Assembly: GCA_021014325.1 (NCBI GenBank)
Contig: CM037462.1
Coordinates: forward strand, 15,024,135-15,088,134
Length of the DNA: 64,000 nt
DNA from: Plazaster borealis
Lineage: Eukaryota; Echinodermata; Asteroidea; Forcipulatida; Labidiasteridae
Direction of reading: 5' to 3'
In this document: one piece after another, positions 12,501 through 20,883 of the stretch
How positions within the stretch are numbered: the stretch's first letter is position 1
How the letters are laid out: every line of letters begins with the position of its first letter
Program-made: the position numbers and the translations under genes
The notes under the pieces: generated by a model
The model's input: only the letters and a program-made list of their open reading frames with translations
Database searches by the model: none
Told to the model about the DNA's origin: nothing

Positions 12501-15500
12501 CAATTAATAACAATAATGGTCTCCATAATAACTAGTTTTTGTAAAGCGCTTTATCTACGGGGATCTCAAAGTGCTTATCATTATTTATTTCCAGACAGGT
12601 TTTGGAAGTTTTTGAATTTTGAGACCCTTTTATGTTTTATGTAAAACCTTTTACAGGTTTACAAGGTGCTGTCACAGCGCATTCAGCAGCCACACCCAGA
12701 AACACCGGGTCAATCCCTTCTCTTAGTGATAAGTGTAACTGGGTTCTTTTACATGCATTACACAACACACCGTACCAACGGCTTTACGTCCCATCTGAAG
12801 GATGAAGCAATCATGGTTAAGTGTTTTGCTTAAGGAAATAAGTGGACTTGCAGGACTTGCACCCACACTCTGCTGATCAGAAACACCAGAGCTTGAGTCT
12901 AGTGTGCTTAAGTGTGTATTAATCTTAATTGCTAAGCAAAAGTGAGATGCCACACTCTATGACAATACTAGCAACTCATCTTAAGAAGAATCTTGGTGCT
13001 TTGGGAAATCGAGCACCGGATCTCAATAGTGTTAGGTTCTCAAACCCACCCAAGTTCTGAATACCTTTGTCGCCCAGATCCAGCTGGCTTCCCTTGATTA
13101 AACTGTCCCCTGGTGGCAGCGAAGCCGCTGCTGTCAAATCGTCCGTTGTTAGAGTACTGCTGACCGCTCCTTGGGACGGAGTTCCCCCTGCGAGGGTACC
13201 CCATTCCATAGGTGCCGCTGGAGGTACCGTTGAGCTGCGAGTAGTTCCAATTGGTAGTAGGGTCCGGATCCCATGGTAGATCATCGACAGAATGGTGACG
13301 TGAGCTGGCATTGGAAAAGTGTCGACGCTCTGGGGAAAAACAAAATCACAAGCAGATGTTCAAACTGTTTTTCGCAGTAATGCTTTAAGGAGTAACAGGT
13401 AGGGTGGTTTCGTGCGGCTTGACGACTTTAGCAGGGTTCTCCCCATGCACAAGCTAGCGTATCGGGCTAATACGCGCGAATTGCGTGCCAATACAGGCAA
13501 ATTTGGGCCGATACGAAAAAAAGAAAGATTTTTTATTTTATTTTTTTCCACAAAAATCATCAAGAGAAAACCATATAGAATGCTCCAGATTGCACAGTAG
13601 GGCTTTCGAAACCAAAATAAACACCAAGTAGAAAACATTCTGAATACCATGTTTCAATTCAGCCTGCTTCGGCCAAACATCCGAAAGATTTGGGTTCAGA
13701 ATGCCCCCCAGTTTTGAAAAAACACATCGGGAGAGAACCCTGTATAGGTTGAAACTTCTCAGCAGTAAGGCAAGTGGAGACTCACCATCTCTTCCCCGGT
13801 AACCAGGCTGGTCATGTGTCGGTGATCTACCATAGCTGTGCTGTGAGTCAGTAGAGTAATGTCTTGCTCTGTATCTATCCTGCTGGTCGTCTGCAGGTCC
13901 GAGTCTACCACTAGTGGAGCTATGATTTACATGAAGTGGCTTAGATGACCGCTGGAAAAAAACCAACACACACAATTGCATAAATAATAACAAGTTCTTA
14001 TATAGACCCATTGCACAACGCGCAGCGTACTCACATGCGCCTATCCTGGGTGTCATTTTGGGTGTCAAAATCGTATACAAACATGCACAAAAGAGAGTTT
14101 TGACACCCAAAATGACACGCATTGTTCGGAGGTGCGTTCCGGGTCTATAGAAATCAATAGATCCCCTTGCATAACGCGAAACGCTACAGAAACGCTGAGG
14201 TCACGCGCACGTTTTTACGCACAGAGAACAGCTATCGTCCAATGATCTGCCTCCTTTTTGAGAGTGTGAATTCATATGCAATGGGTCTATAGCGCATTTT
14301 ACAATAACAAATCAATGCACTTTACATTAGTGCCCTGGTCATTGGGCCAATAACATTCCTTTAATCTTTCTAAGCTCCCTGGGGAGTGTACAGCCCCGAG
14401 CTGCCGTGGCGCTCCGAAGGCTTTTTCAAACACAATATCAACCTCTACCCTCGCAGGTTACCATTTATACCCCTGGGTGCAAGAAGAAGCATTTATAGTA
14501 AAATATCTTGCTCAAGGATACAAGTGTCATGACCGAACCCACACCCCGATGACTTAACCAACAGAACTTGAATTCAATGCTCTAAACCCCTCGGCCATGA
14601 CACAACAAAGAACTGTTCAACTTGCAAAATGTAAATTTGCCTCCATGCCTGTGGTCACCACCTTTGCATTTCTGGTCCCCGCAAAACAAAATTTAACTTC
14701 GTAAACATTATTATTAATATTATATTATTTTTATATATTTCTGGTAATGAAACCAAGGATTCCTCATAAGAGAACTTAATCACTGCAGCTTGCAAGCCTG
14801 AGGAAACCTGTAAACAAAGGTGCTTGCTATGTGAACCAGAAACACCAGGGTTAAACCCCTACTCTTCCACGATAAGCGTTCTGGGTTCTTTTTACGTGCA
14901 CTACCATACCTAGTACACGGGACCTACGCCTTAATGTCCCATCCAAAGGACAAAGCAATTATGGTATACATGTAAGTATCTTGCTCAAGGATACAAGTGC
15001 CATGACCGGGACTCAAACCCACACTTTGCTGATTAGAAACACAAGAGCTTGAGTCCGAACATAATAGTCTTTTCAATAGAAAGAGACGGTTTCCATTAAA
15101 GGTTTTGTACACGTTTGGTAATGACTCAAAACAAATATTGGCATAAAAACTTACTTGGTAACAAGCAGCGGGGAGCTGTTGATAGTATAAAACATTGTTG
15201 GAAACGGCTCCCTCTGAAGTAACATAGTTTTTGAGAAAGAGGTAATTTCTCACTTAAATAATAAAAACTTCTTGCAAGAAGTTTTTATTCCTATCTGAAA
15301 GCACACAAATTTGTACAGCAAGGGTGTTTTTTCTTTCATCATTTTCTTGCAACTTCGATGCCCAATTGAGCCCAAATTTTCACAGGCTTGTTATTTTATG
15401 CATATGTTGGGATACACCAAGTGAGAACACTGGTCTTTGACAATTACCAAAAGTGTTCAGTGCCTTTAAGAATGACACTCAGATACTTGAGAGGTTTCAC

Positions 15501-15597
15501 AAGTTATACATGTATATCTCACCTGTTCTGAGGGAATCTTGAGCCAAGCGGGAGCGAAGTCATGCTCAGGAGGGTTGGCCATGTCAGCCAATACCAT
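3380..15597 (-). CDS. GPBP1: Vasculin-like protein (GPBP1/GPBP1L1 family), 11 coding exons
   Basis: Vasculin is a nuclear GC-rich-promoter-binding protein, reported as a transcription regulator in vertebrates. I recognise it from three blocks: an N-terminal HDFAPAWLKIP motif (human HDFVPAWLNF), a central DFPSL followed about 20 residues on by PPGAW (human DFPSL, PSGVW), and a C-terminal LLQEMGWHEHSDNEEGYAPL with TEDEKKEF, then KKNGF and an acidic DTDSSDDDDEAHS end. Coding exons, high to low coordinate: 15597-15523, 13951-13786, 13329-13065, 12402-12258, 11654-11576, 10552-~10281, 9518-8793, 8063-7871, 6389-6214, 4524-4419, 3532-3380. Phases agree at every junction except exon 7 to 8, which is off by two bases, and the exon 6 donor is weak. 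The product would be about 785 residues against roughly 470 for vertebrate vasculin; the excess is mainly the Ser/Thr/Pro-rich exon 7. No 5' UTR exon or promoter was identified; the acceptor at 15610 implies one upstream. Confidence 0.9.
3768..4355 (+). repeat. Tandem repeat, ~70-bp unit, about 8 copies, in the last vasculin-like intron
   Basis: Each unit carries aggacaggttctta, a tagtctcccgat core and ctttggggcagtagata. Units diverge by point changes and by a few inserted bases; later ones have gcaggatagg variants. The array lies wholly in the intron between exons 10 and 11. Confidence 0.9.
4419..4524 (-). CDS. GPBP1: Vasculin-like coding exon 10
   Basis: Carries the most conserved vasculin block: LLQEMGWHEHSDNEEGYAPL followed directly by TEDEKKEFQKR. 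Acceptor tcctcag, donor CAACAG/gtagtt, phase 0 out. Confidence 0.93.
4605..4672 (-). repeat. tRNA-Asn-like sequence heading a foldback repeat
   Basis: On the minus strand a tRNA-like fold is readable: TAGCTCAGTTGGTAGAGCG (D arm/A box), an anticodon region with GTT, and GGTTCAAATCC (T arm/B box). Close relatives occur at 59122-59189 (minus) and 59270-59333 (plus), in all cases embedded in a repeat whose other parts also match (tttgggttgaacaaagaaa; gggagaccgcca). I read it as a tRNA-derived repeat, not a functional tRNA gene; the loop base before the anticodon in the 59-kb copy is C where tRNAs have U. Confidence 0.6.
4671..4957. repeat. Foldback element, ggcccaatttcata family
   Basis: Starts with aatttcatagagctgctta and ends with the complement form (taagcagcgctatgaaattgggccc), with scattered internal gctaac/gcttac motifs. 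Other family members: 11222-11414, 22905-23068, 32400-33120 (cluster), 49872-50052, 56958-57137, and degenerate copies near 17500, 53800-53980 and 54170-54325. Confidence 0.8.
5266..5485 (+). repeat. tRNA-derived SINE copy 1
   Basis: The head (tctcggtggtctagttggtaa ... gtgggttcgaatcccaccc) has an A box and a B box with a perfect 5-bp T-arm. The unrelated tail runs cagtgctttacatacatcgg to a terminal atctattaaaattg. Head plus tail is a classic SINE layout. Confidence 0.8.
5527..5756 (+). repeat. tRNA-derived SINE copy 2
   Basis: Near-identical to the copy 260 bases upstream. Both follow a tagaggcagttcgaa-type flank, so this looks like a duplication of flank plus SINE or insertion at like targets. 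The minus-strand ORF across it is SINE-derived. Confidence 0.8.
5811..6190. repeat. TIR element, ggtggtagcg-type interior
   Basis: Shares ttcatttcaaaaggtggtag and gatattgccaaaaa blocks with 41805-42128 (a complete copy with acgtttggtaat-type ends) and with the right part of the 61083-62191 composite. The ends resemble those of the ~370-bp TTAA family, suggesting one mobilising source with different interiors. Confidence 0.6.
6214..6389 (-). CDS. GPBP1: Vasculin-like coding exon 9
   Basis: Ends MSSSLEAEK plus two bases, which with exon 10 gives SLEAEKRLLQEMGW; human has SLEAEHRLLKAMGW. The upstream part (KTILQKQNPHSKTNGFDF) is variable. Acceptor tttcttag, donor AAGCG/gtgag, phase 2. Confidence 0.9.
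6575..6927 (-). mobile_element. ~370-bp TTAA-flanked MITE family A, copy 1
   Basis: Family definition: TTAA, then an imperfect terminal inverted repeat (aaggcactgtacacgtttgg), an interior with ttcttgcaagaagttttta as a small palindrome, and the inverted end running into TTAA. No transposase is encoded. TTAA targets suggest piggyBac-type mobilisation, by inference only. This copy is inserted inside an older cgaggcaattt element (about 6465-7020) within a vasculin-like intron. Confidence 0.85.
7088..7262 (-). repeat. tRNA-derived SINE copy 3, inverted
   Basis: Complement-oriented SINE of the 5.3-kb family with intact B box; abuts a headless plus-strand tail (7263-7420), so the two stand head to head around an aggcagttcga remnant. 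Confidence 0.75.
7520..7698. mobile_element. Short MITE with 20-bp inverted ends
   Basis: Ends are gcccggttcatacttcctgc and its perfect complement, about 180 bp in all, with taa-type bases duplicated outside. It lies in the intron between vasculin-like exons 8 and 9. No coding capacity. Confidence 0.85.
7871..8063 (-). CDS. GPBP1: Vasculin-like coding exon 8
   Basis: Begins TTPIELPNP and contains KIGFLTELRRSSNGD; human vasculin has TTPPIEI and then SEFLKTLKDDRNGD in the same order, so this is the conserved core. It needs two bases from the preceding exon, but exon 7 ends in phase 0. A short exon of length 2 modulo 3 may be missing from the model; an 8-base candidate with ag/.../gt borders lies at 8590-8597 but is untested. 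Donor TCG/gtgag, phase 0. Confidence 0.88.
8793..9518 (-). CDS. GPBP1: Vasculin-like coding exon 7, Ser/Thr/Pro-rich
   Basis: 242 codons with no counterpart of this length that I recall in vertebrate vasculin. Composition is dominated by Ser, Thr, Pro, Val and Ala with short echoes such as RSAPVPVSSSRISPVPSKPS and TRPVPVLTSR. Likely disordered. Acceptor tttgcag, strong donor CGG/gtgagt, phase 0 both sides. The long ORF on the opposite strand (9145-9591) is a shadow. Confidence 0.85.
10197..10275 (+). repeat. G-rich tract next to vasculin-like exon 6 donor
   Basis: About 75 bases of repeated GGGGA / GGAGG units on the plus strand, with many G runs of 3-5 and short loops, so it fits the pattern of a G-quadruplex former on the template strand. 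On the sense (minus) strand of the gene it is C-rich and begins a few bases inside the intron after exon 6. Confidence 0.8.
10281..10552 (-). CDS. GPBP1: Vasculin-like coding exon 6 (3' end uncertain)
   Basis: Begins EKPPGTTKVISGRKLQLIKK, matching the position of the vasculin LVIKK block after the PSGVW motif, then runs Ser-rich to VTPMARNRYC. The acceptor ttattgcag is clear. The donor is not: the phase-0 site TGT/gtcatt near 10281 is weak and sits against a C-rich (minus strand) run, so the true exon end could differ by tens of bases. Confidence 0.7.
11222..11414. repeat. Foldback element, ggcccaatttcata family
   Basis: About 190 bp with ends ggcccaatttcatagagctg and cagctctatgaaattgggcc; lies in the intron between vasculin-like exons 5 and 6. 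Confidence 0.85.
11576..11654 (-). CDS. GPBP1: Vasculin-like coding exon 5
   Basis: Short exon beginning PSL and ending PPGAW with one base over. Vertebrate vasculin has PSLNPE at the first position and PSGVWENP at the second, so this short exon is anchored at both ends by conserved residues. Acceptor tgtaacag, donor TGGG/gtaag, phase 1. Confidence 0.87.
12258..12402 (-). CDS. GPBP1: Vasculin-like coding exon 4
   Basis: Acidic and lysine-rich (DLDDHNDETSSKKEDGQGDG) and ends in NQDF at the donor TTT/gtaagt. With the next exon this restores the vasculin DFPSL motif across the junction, which supports both splice sites. Acceptor actgcag, phase 2 in, phase 0 out. Confidence 0.87.
12655..12905 (-). 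repeat. tRNA-Leu/Ser-like SINE, decayed copy
   Basis: Same family as 24246-24520, complement orientation: ccacactctgctgatcag, a gtcccat...gaaggatgaag block and a cccttctcttag tail. Other minus-oriented copies: 11920-12150, 14375-14600, 14735-15060, 46240-46590, 51770-51900, 54770-55095, 58500-58810. Confidence 0.75.
13065..13329 (-). CDS. GPBP1: Vasculin-like coding exon 3
   Basis: Reads ERRHFSNASSRHHSVDDLPW and on through Gly/Asn/Ser-rich sequence (GMGYPRRGNSVPRSG, NNGRFDSSGFAATRG). Entered in phase 1, left in phase 2 at CAAAG/gtatt. The open frame of the longest overlapping ORF here (13311-12976) is a different frame and is a shadow. Confidence 0.85.
13786..13951 (-). CDS. GPBP1: Vasculin-like coding exon 2
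   Basis: 55 codons plus one base, polar and rich in Ser, Arg, His and Tyr (for example RYRARHYSTDSQHSYGR), as in the low-complexity region after the vasculin N-terminus. Acceptor ttttccag, donor GATG/gtgag, phase 1, joining as a Glu codon to exon 3. Confidence 0.85.
15096..15469 (-). mobile_element. MITE family A, copy 2
   Basis: Full length with TTAA at both borders, inserted beside a decayed tRNA-Leu-like SINE, in the intron between vasculin-like exons 1 and 2. Confidence 0.85.
15523..15597 (-). CDS. GPBP1: Vasculin-like coding exon 1
   Basis: Encodes 25 residues from the first in-frame Met, including EHDFAPAWLKIPSEQ, the family's N-terminal signature. The exon itself begins at 15609 after a tgtcag acceptor, so the 12 bases before the Met are 5' UTR and an upstream exon must exist. 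A second in-frame Met at residue 6 gives MANPPEHDF, closer in length to vertebrate MAQHDF, and may be the true start. Donor CAG/gtgag, phase 0. Confidence 0.88.
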
Positions 15598-15609
15598 ATC
15601 ATACTGCCC

Positions 15610-17892
15610 CTGACAAAAAAAAGTAAAAACAATAAATGCGTTAAAAAAATGTGTGATCTACACTACAATATGAGAGCAAAACTAAACTATGTTATTTTGT
15701 AAACCTATACACCAAACAAAAAATGCAATGAAAACATGACTCACACTATTAAACCTTTAAAAAGTCAAACCTTTACTCAAAGGTCACTACGACAGCTCAA
15801 AGCTCAATTTTGAAAGTTTTTGAAAATGTTTTTTTTTTTTGGGGGGGGGGGGGAATCCCAAAAGCTCAAAAATGTTTACTGGACCTGTTTTTTTACAGGA
15901 CCTGAATTGAAATGAGAAAAACAAATACCTGCGCAAATACCTCTTTCAATTTGAACTTAAGCACTATAAAGAGAAGATTTATCTCATTTGTATCATGGGT
16001 TAACTATTCTCCAATGATCAACAGAATTGAAAGATATTTGTCTGACTCAAAGTCAACATTTGAACAAAAGCTGCAAGAGCCTCGGTCCAGTCATGAGTTT
16101 ACTGGCCCGTTGCTAAAATCAATGGCCTCGGGCCTGCAGTCAAGTATCAAATTTCGAGCCCTGCAGATCCAATCCCAGTACCCGATGAGGCTATGGAGGC
16201 AATTGCCTCCATGCCCAACATCAATGCCTTGGTGCCCCTTGAAATGTTCCAGTTGAAATCTCCATCAAGTTGCCCTTCACATGTGTGAAAGAGGAGCATT
16301 AAAAAAAACCACAAAAAAAAACAAACAAACAACTATATCGCTTCATGAGATCATGAAAGCAGAGCTTGCGTCGAGGATCCAATTATGGCATGATCTCTTC
16401 TAAAATATTTGTATCGATTTTCGGGGGCTAAATTCGTGCAGAAAACAGGCCAATTTTACACTGCAAGGAAAGTCTTCCTTGGTGAAAAACCTTCACCATT
16501 GGACAAACTTCCATGCCCAAGTGCAACAACGAAGTACCAGGCCCGCTAACAATGAAATCACTCTCATTGTGTTTCTGTCTGTGCTGTGGAAGACAAGGTA
16601 TTAACATGCCCAAAGGACTTCTCTTAAAAAAAAAATTGTTTGTTTGTCCTTGTACGACCGACAATCATTTGCGTCGCGACCAATTATTATTGTTTTAATT
16701 TTTTTAATTAAAATTCTCAAATAAATTGGTCAAAAAATGTTGAAACAGGAAGAAACTATTTGAATATACAGCAGTTTACCAACCCACAGTGTTTATATAT
16801 TCCTGACTTTTTATTCTGGTGAATTTTCAGTACTGCAGAAGTGCTATATGCACTCATCAGCTGGTAGCTCCGGTAAAGCATTCATCTCAACATCAACAGC
16901 ATAAAATCTTGTTAGTTGAACAGTATTAAATACTATTCAAAGACATTTAATAAAATAGTTAAATACAGTGAAAGTGTTGTGTTTTGTGTTTGGACTTAAT
17001 AATTTAATACCAAAGAGTTTATAAAAAAGAAATAATGATCGACTGACCGACCTAAGGACAAAACTATTTTTGTTTGTGGCCTAATTTCGGTCAAATGGTG
17101 GAAGGATGGAAGATTAGGGGTCACCCTTGACACAAGCCCAGTGTACATTGCCTCGTAAAACTGCTATGGGCTAATAAACACCACTTCTCAACTTGCCCTG
17201 TGGGCTACTAAAAACTGTGCAACCTACTTGTTTAAAATGCTCCAACATGTCTTCCTCTTTCAGATGTAAATCATCAATTTTTTAAATGTGTTAACTAATT
17301 TTTTATGTGTGAATGTAACTTCATTTGACCAATAAACTGTTTGAAATTGCTACATGTACCATTAATACATCAGAAAGATACATTCATATAAAAAAAAATA
17401 CATGTTAAAAATATGGGCTACTAAAACTTCCTGGGGGCAAGTAAAATGCACAGTCAGTGGACTACTTTACAAAAAGCTTAAGCGCCAAGACCTGGAACCA
17501 ATTTCATAGAGCTGCTTTAAAGAGTAAATAAAACGGATATTTCAATCGTCCAAACACTATTCTGCACTTCTTTAGGGCATATACCTATTGTTTAATGAGT
17601 TTTTCCATCAATTGTGGTTTACAGTTTTTTCGAAAATGTGAAATGAAAAAAAAAGGTACTTTGTGGATTTTCCGAAAATTTACGTATATTTCGCCGCTGA
17701 GGGCGCGCTCGGACGCAAGGCGTTTTTGATTGGTTGAACAATTTCATGACGACACACTGTGCATTCAGAGTCAGGATAATGACGTCATCTTTGTTTACAT
17801 TCACCCGCACTGTGCGTTCTGATATGATCTTCATGACTGGGATAGTCATTCTTCAGCTAAATCAGTGACTGATCTTAGGTTTTTGTTGTGAG
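15610..17892. other. Intron/intergenic, dispersed repeats
   Basis: No exon seen. Contains a dispersed repeat with gaagatttatctcatttgt (15970-16165; relatives at 9678-10060 and, inverted, 33245-33390), a T/G homopolymer near 15831-15854, and AT-rich sequence. It probably includes the first intron of the vasculin-like gene, whose 5' UTR exon I could not place. Confidence 0.4.
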
Positions 17893-19173
17893 ATGCCTAA
17901 ATCGTGCACAGTTGGAGGTTGCATCCGGAACAGTGACAAATATTCTTCTGTTAGATTTTGTCAATTTCCCAGTGAGCCAAACGTTTGTCGAGAATGGTTG
18001 AGATTCGTAAACACAACTCGATCAAACTTTCCAGTTGGGAAGTGGTCGAGTGGTCGCACATTTGTATTGTAGTGCCCACTTCTCGGACGACTGCCAGGAA
18101 ACATCGTCTAAGTTGATGGCCTGCTTTGGGATACCGTCCAAGTTCAGACTAAAAGGGGGATCGGTTCCTACACGGAAGTCACCTAACATAGTCTAGAGAC
18201 AACCAGATGAAGGAAAAGGAGCGGAGACCGGTAAGTGTAACCAGAATGCCACCAGAATTATGGTCAGTCTGAGAATAGCTATACAAGAATAACCCGTCCG
18301 TCCGTGAATCGCCTTCCGAAAAATCTTATCGTGAAGAAAGTACTCAAATAGAAAGTTACAAATCAGTCATGAAAGTGCTCTCTGAACTTTTTCCTTTTCA
18401 TAAGGATTTGTGTTGGAATTCACCGTGTGTTTTGAAAGTCCAAATCAATATTTTGTAACAAAGTGTACGTACGGTACGAGTCGACATGAAAATGATGTCC
18501 GGAAATTGGGCATACGTCAGTAATGATTGCACACATGAACCCACTGAAAATGATACGGGTTTTCAAGACTGGTGAACCTGAAGTTGTCATGATGAAATAG
18601 AACCCTTGATATGCAAATGAAAATAGGATATTGTTCCACTGGGGGATATAAGACTTGGGCTGGGTAATGTTTTTATAATTTTAATTTTTTGTGCACAACG
18701 TCCTTGTACAATTTTGCATTTAATTTGTTTTAGGTAATCGAACAAAGCCTCATCAAGGAAAGCACTTCTACTACTAGTACTAACAGCCATGGCGAACAGG
18801 CTGGCACATCAAGTGTAGCTGTCTTCCACAGTGTGTCGTCAGAAGAGGTTTGTAATGGATTGGAATTGTTTACCAAATCCAAAAAAATAAAAACACATGT
18901 TTGTTTCTCATTAACCAAAGATTGTTGTATGAATTTTGTTTTGGTAGATACAAACAATGATTTGCATTGACATGATCCCAACCTGTCCAAACCCCTGCAG
19001 TCCCTAATTATTATTCTGTTGTGTTTGTTATCGCTCAGTTATTGGTTTCTCATCAGGTATGGGAACAAGCTACGCAAACTGTTCAAAGATGGAGATGCAC
19101 CAAAACCAAGCTACGGGAGAGAACATCTGACCCACAACTTCACCCAAGACAACCTATATCAGGTCCAAGATAA
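17893..19173 (+). pseudogene. THAP-domain gene relic, three exons
   Basis: THAP domains are C2CH zinc-dependent DNA-binding modules of transcription regulators and P-element-like transposases. From ATG at 17893 the frame reads MPKSCTVGGCIRNSDKYSS, then RFCQFP, REWLRF and GKWSSGRTFVL, then a stop at 18070. A two-base loss there explains it: from 18077 another frame reads HFSDDC, then MACFGIPSKFRLKGGSVPT, the usual THAP end. A second break lies between about 18165 and 18192. Later exons fit in phase 0: 18734-18847 (VIEQSLIKES...VSSEE) and 19057-19173 (VWEQATQTVQRW..., TAA stop), with gt/ag borders and exon 1 donor CCG/gtaagt at 18230. At least two frame breaks argue for a pseudogene; assembly indels are the alternative. 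The third exon's stop lies inside the left arm of the foldback at 19161. Confidence 0.7.
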
Positions 19174-19494
19174 CCCAAACTGAAAACAAAATGTTCAACC
19201 CAGTGAACAAAGGTAACATTTAATAACAACATTCAAATTTGATATTGTTATCCTTTTGTAGGTTTCAGTTTTCTGTACAGCTTGTGGGCATTCTCACTGT
19301 CACAGAATTTGATTTAGATATAATAACATCTGATAAATCAAATTATGTGACAGTGAGAATGCCCACAAGCTGTACAGAAAACCGAAACCTACATAATGAT
19401 AACATTTGTTATCAAATTTAAAAGGTTGTTAATAAATGTTACCTTTGTTCACTGGGTTGAAAATTTTTATTTCAGTTTGGGTTCTCTTGGACCT
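19161..19494. repeat. Foldback palindrome, 334 bp
   Basis: Left arm aggtccaagataacccaaac and right arm gtttgggttctcttggacct pair, as do tttctgtacagcttgtggg and cccacaagctgtacagaaa nearer the centre. Arms are about 150 bp with small mismatches around a ~40-bp loop. It overlaps the end of the THAP relic. Confidence 0.9.
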
Positions 19495-19709
19495 GCAGGA
19501 TGACATTGACATGATATGAACAAAAACAAACGCTGTATGTTTAAAGTTGTTAAAAACAAAAACATTTGCTCAAATGTCACTTTAATTCAGGATTAGGTTA
19601 TACATATTTGTACAATATCGCACTACATCATAAAACCCTACTTGATGACATGGCAAATGTGCATTCCATTACCTTTGTTCACGTTCATGTCATACATGTA
19701 CAAGGATTT

Positions 19710-19972
19710 GGCCAGAAATGTTTTAATGACAAGCCAGCAGGAACAGTTACAGGGAGGGTATATCTTTGGTAATTACTCAATGAAGTACTTCAATGGGGGT
19801 CGTTTCTAACGGTGGAGACCTGTTGATATTGTAAAGCATCTTTAGAAACGACCACCGCTCTTAACCAAGTACGTTTTTATGGTAATTAATTTTTGGAGTA
19901 ATTACCAAAGATATACCCTCCCTGTAACTGTTCCTGCTGGCTTGTCATTAAAACATTTCTGGCTGTAACGTA
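19710..19972. repeat. Foldback palindrome with ggagggtatatctttgg arms
   Basis: ggccagaaatgttttaatga ... ggagggtatatctttggtaa on the left is matched in complement by ttaccaaagatataccctcc ... tcattaaaacatttctggc on the right, with a ~110-bp loop containing a second short hairpin around tcgtttcta/tagaaacga. Confidence 0.85.
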
Positions 19973-20883
19973 GTTTTAGAGAAAAAGGTAATTTTTCACC
20001 CCAATATTCGAATCGGAGAAAGGCTTCAGGCATCTGAAAGAACACTTTTCTATGCAACAAGGGTGTTTGTTTTGTTCATTATTTTCTTGAAACTTTGATG
20101 ACCTGAGCCCAAATTTTCACAGATTTGTTATTTCACTGGTGCACATTTCATATCAAATAGGGATTTTTAACACTGAACTAGCCAGCTGAACCACTTGCAG
20201 TGAATTTTGACTGGTCCTCGGGTGTTTTAACTGGCATTTGGCCAGCAGACCACTGTTAAAGGGAGAACCCTGTGTACTTGATGAATACAAGATGAAAGTT
20301 TGCACAAAAAATATGAACAAAAGATGCACTCTGTATGTACGATTTAACTACTTCAGCAGTTCAGTAATGTAAACCTACAATGCATGTATTAAATTGTAAA
20401 ACCCTGCTGGATTACATGGCAAATTAGGTGCCAAAGTTTTGCTTAAAGTCATGTTAAAAAATCAAAGATCTTGACAAAAATACCTTGTGTACAGTAAAAT
20501 CATAGAACCAGTTGTTTAGTGGTCACAATGCAATAAGCAATCTATTAGCAGCACTGATTATGTTTACTTCTAAGAAAGTTGCAACTCCTTCCATGGTCCT
20601 CCCTCTATGGTGTAATGTATTAATTTTATTCATGCCATGTGAATTGTCCTAAAAGAATGCTCAGACAAAGAGTACATGATGAGACAATTGTGTTAATAAA
20701 AGCCAAGTGGTCTTTCCTACACACTTCTGCTGGAGTCTGTTACTTATGAAATGAAAAGAGTACTTTCCATAATTACATGTGTTTTGTTTCAGCTTCAGAA
20801 TTTATATTTGACTGCGATATGTAGTAAATAATTAATTTCAAGCATACAAAACAGCTGAATGACCTAACAAAACATGAAACCCT

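Noticed and set aside
12976..13311. 111-codon minus-strand ORF
   Set aside because: Different frame from the phase-consistent vasculin-like exon 3 over the same bases.
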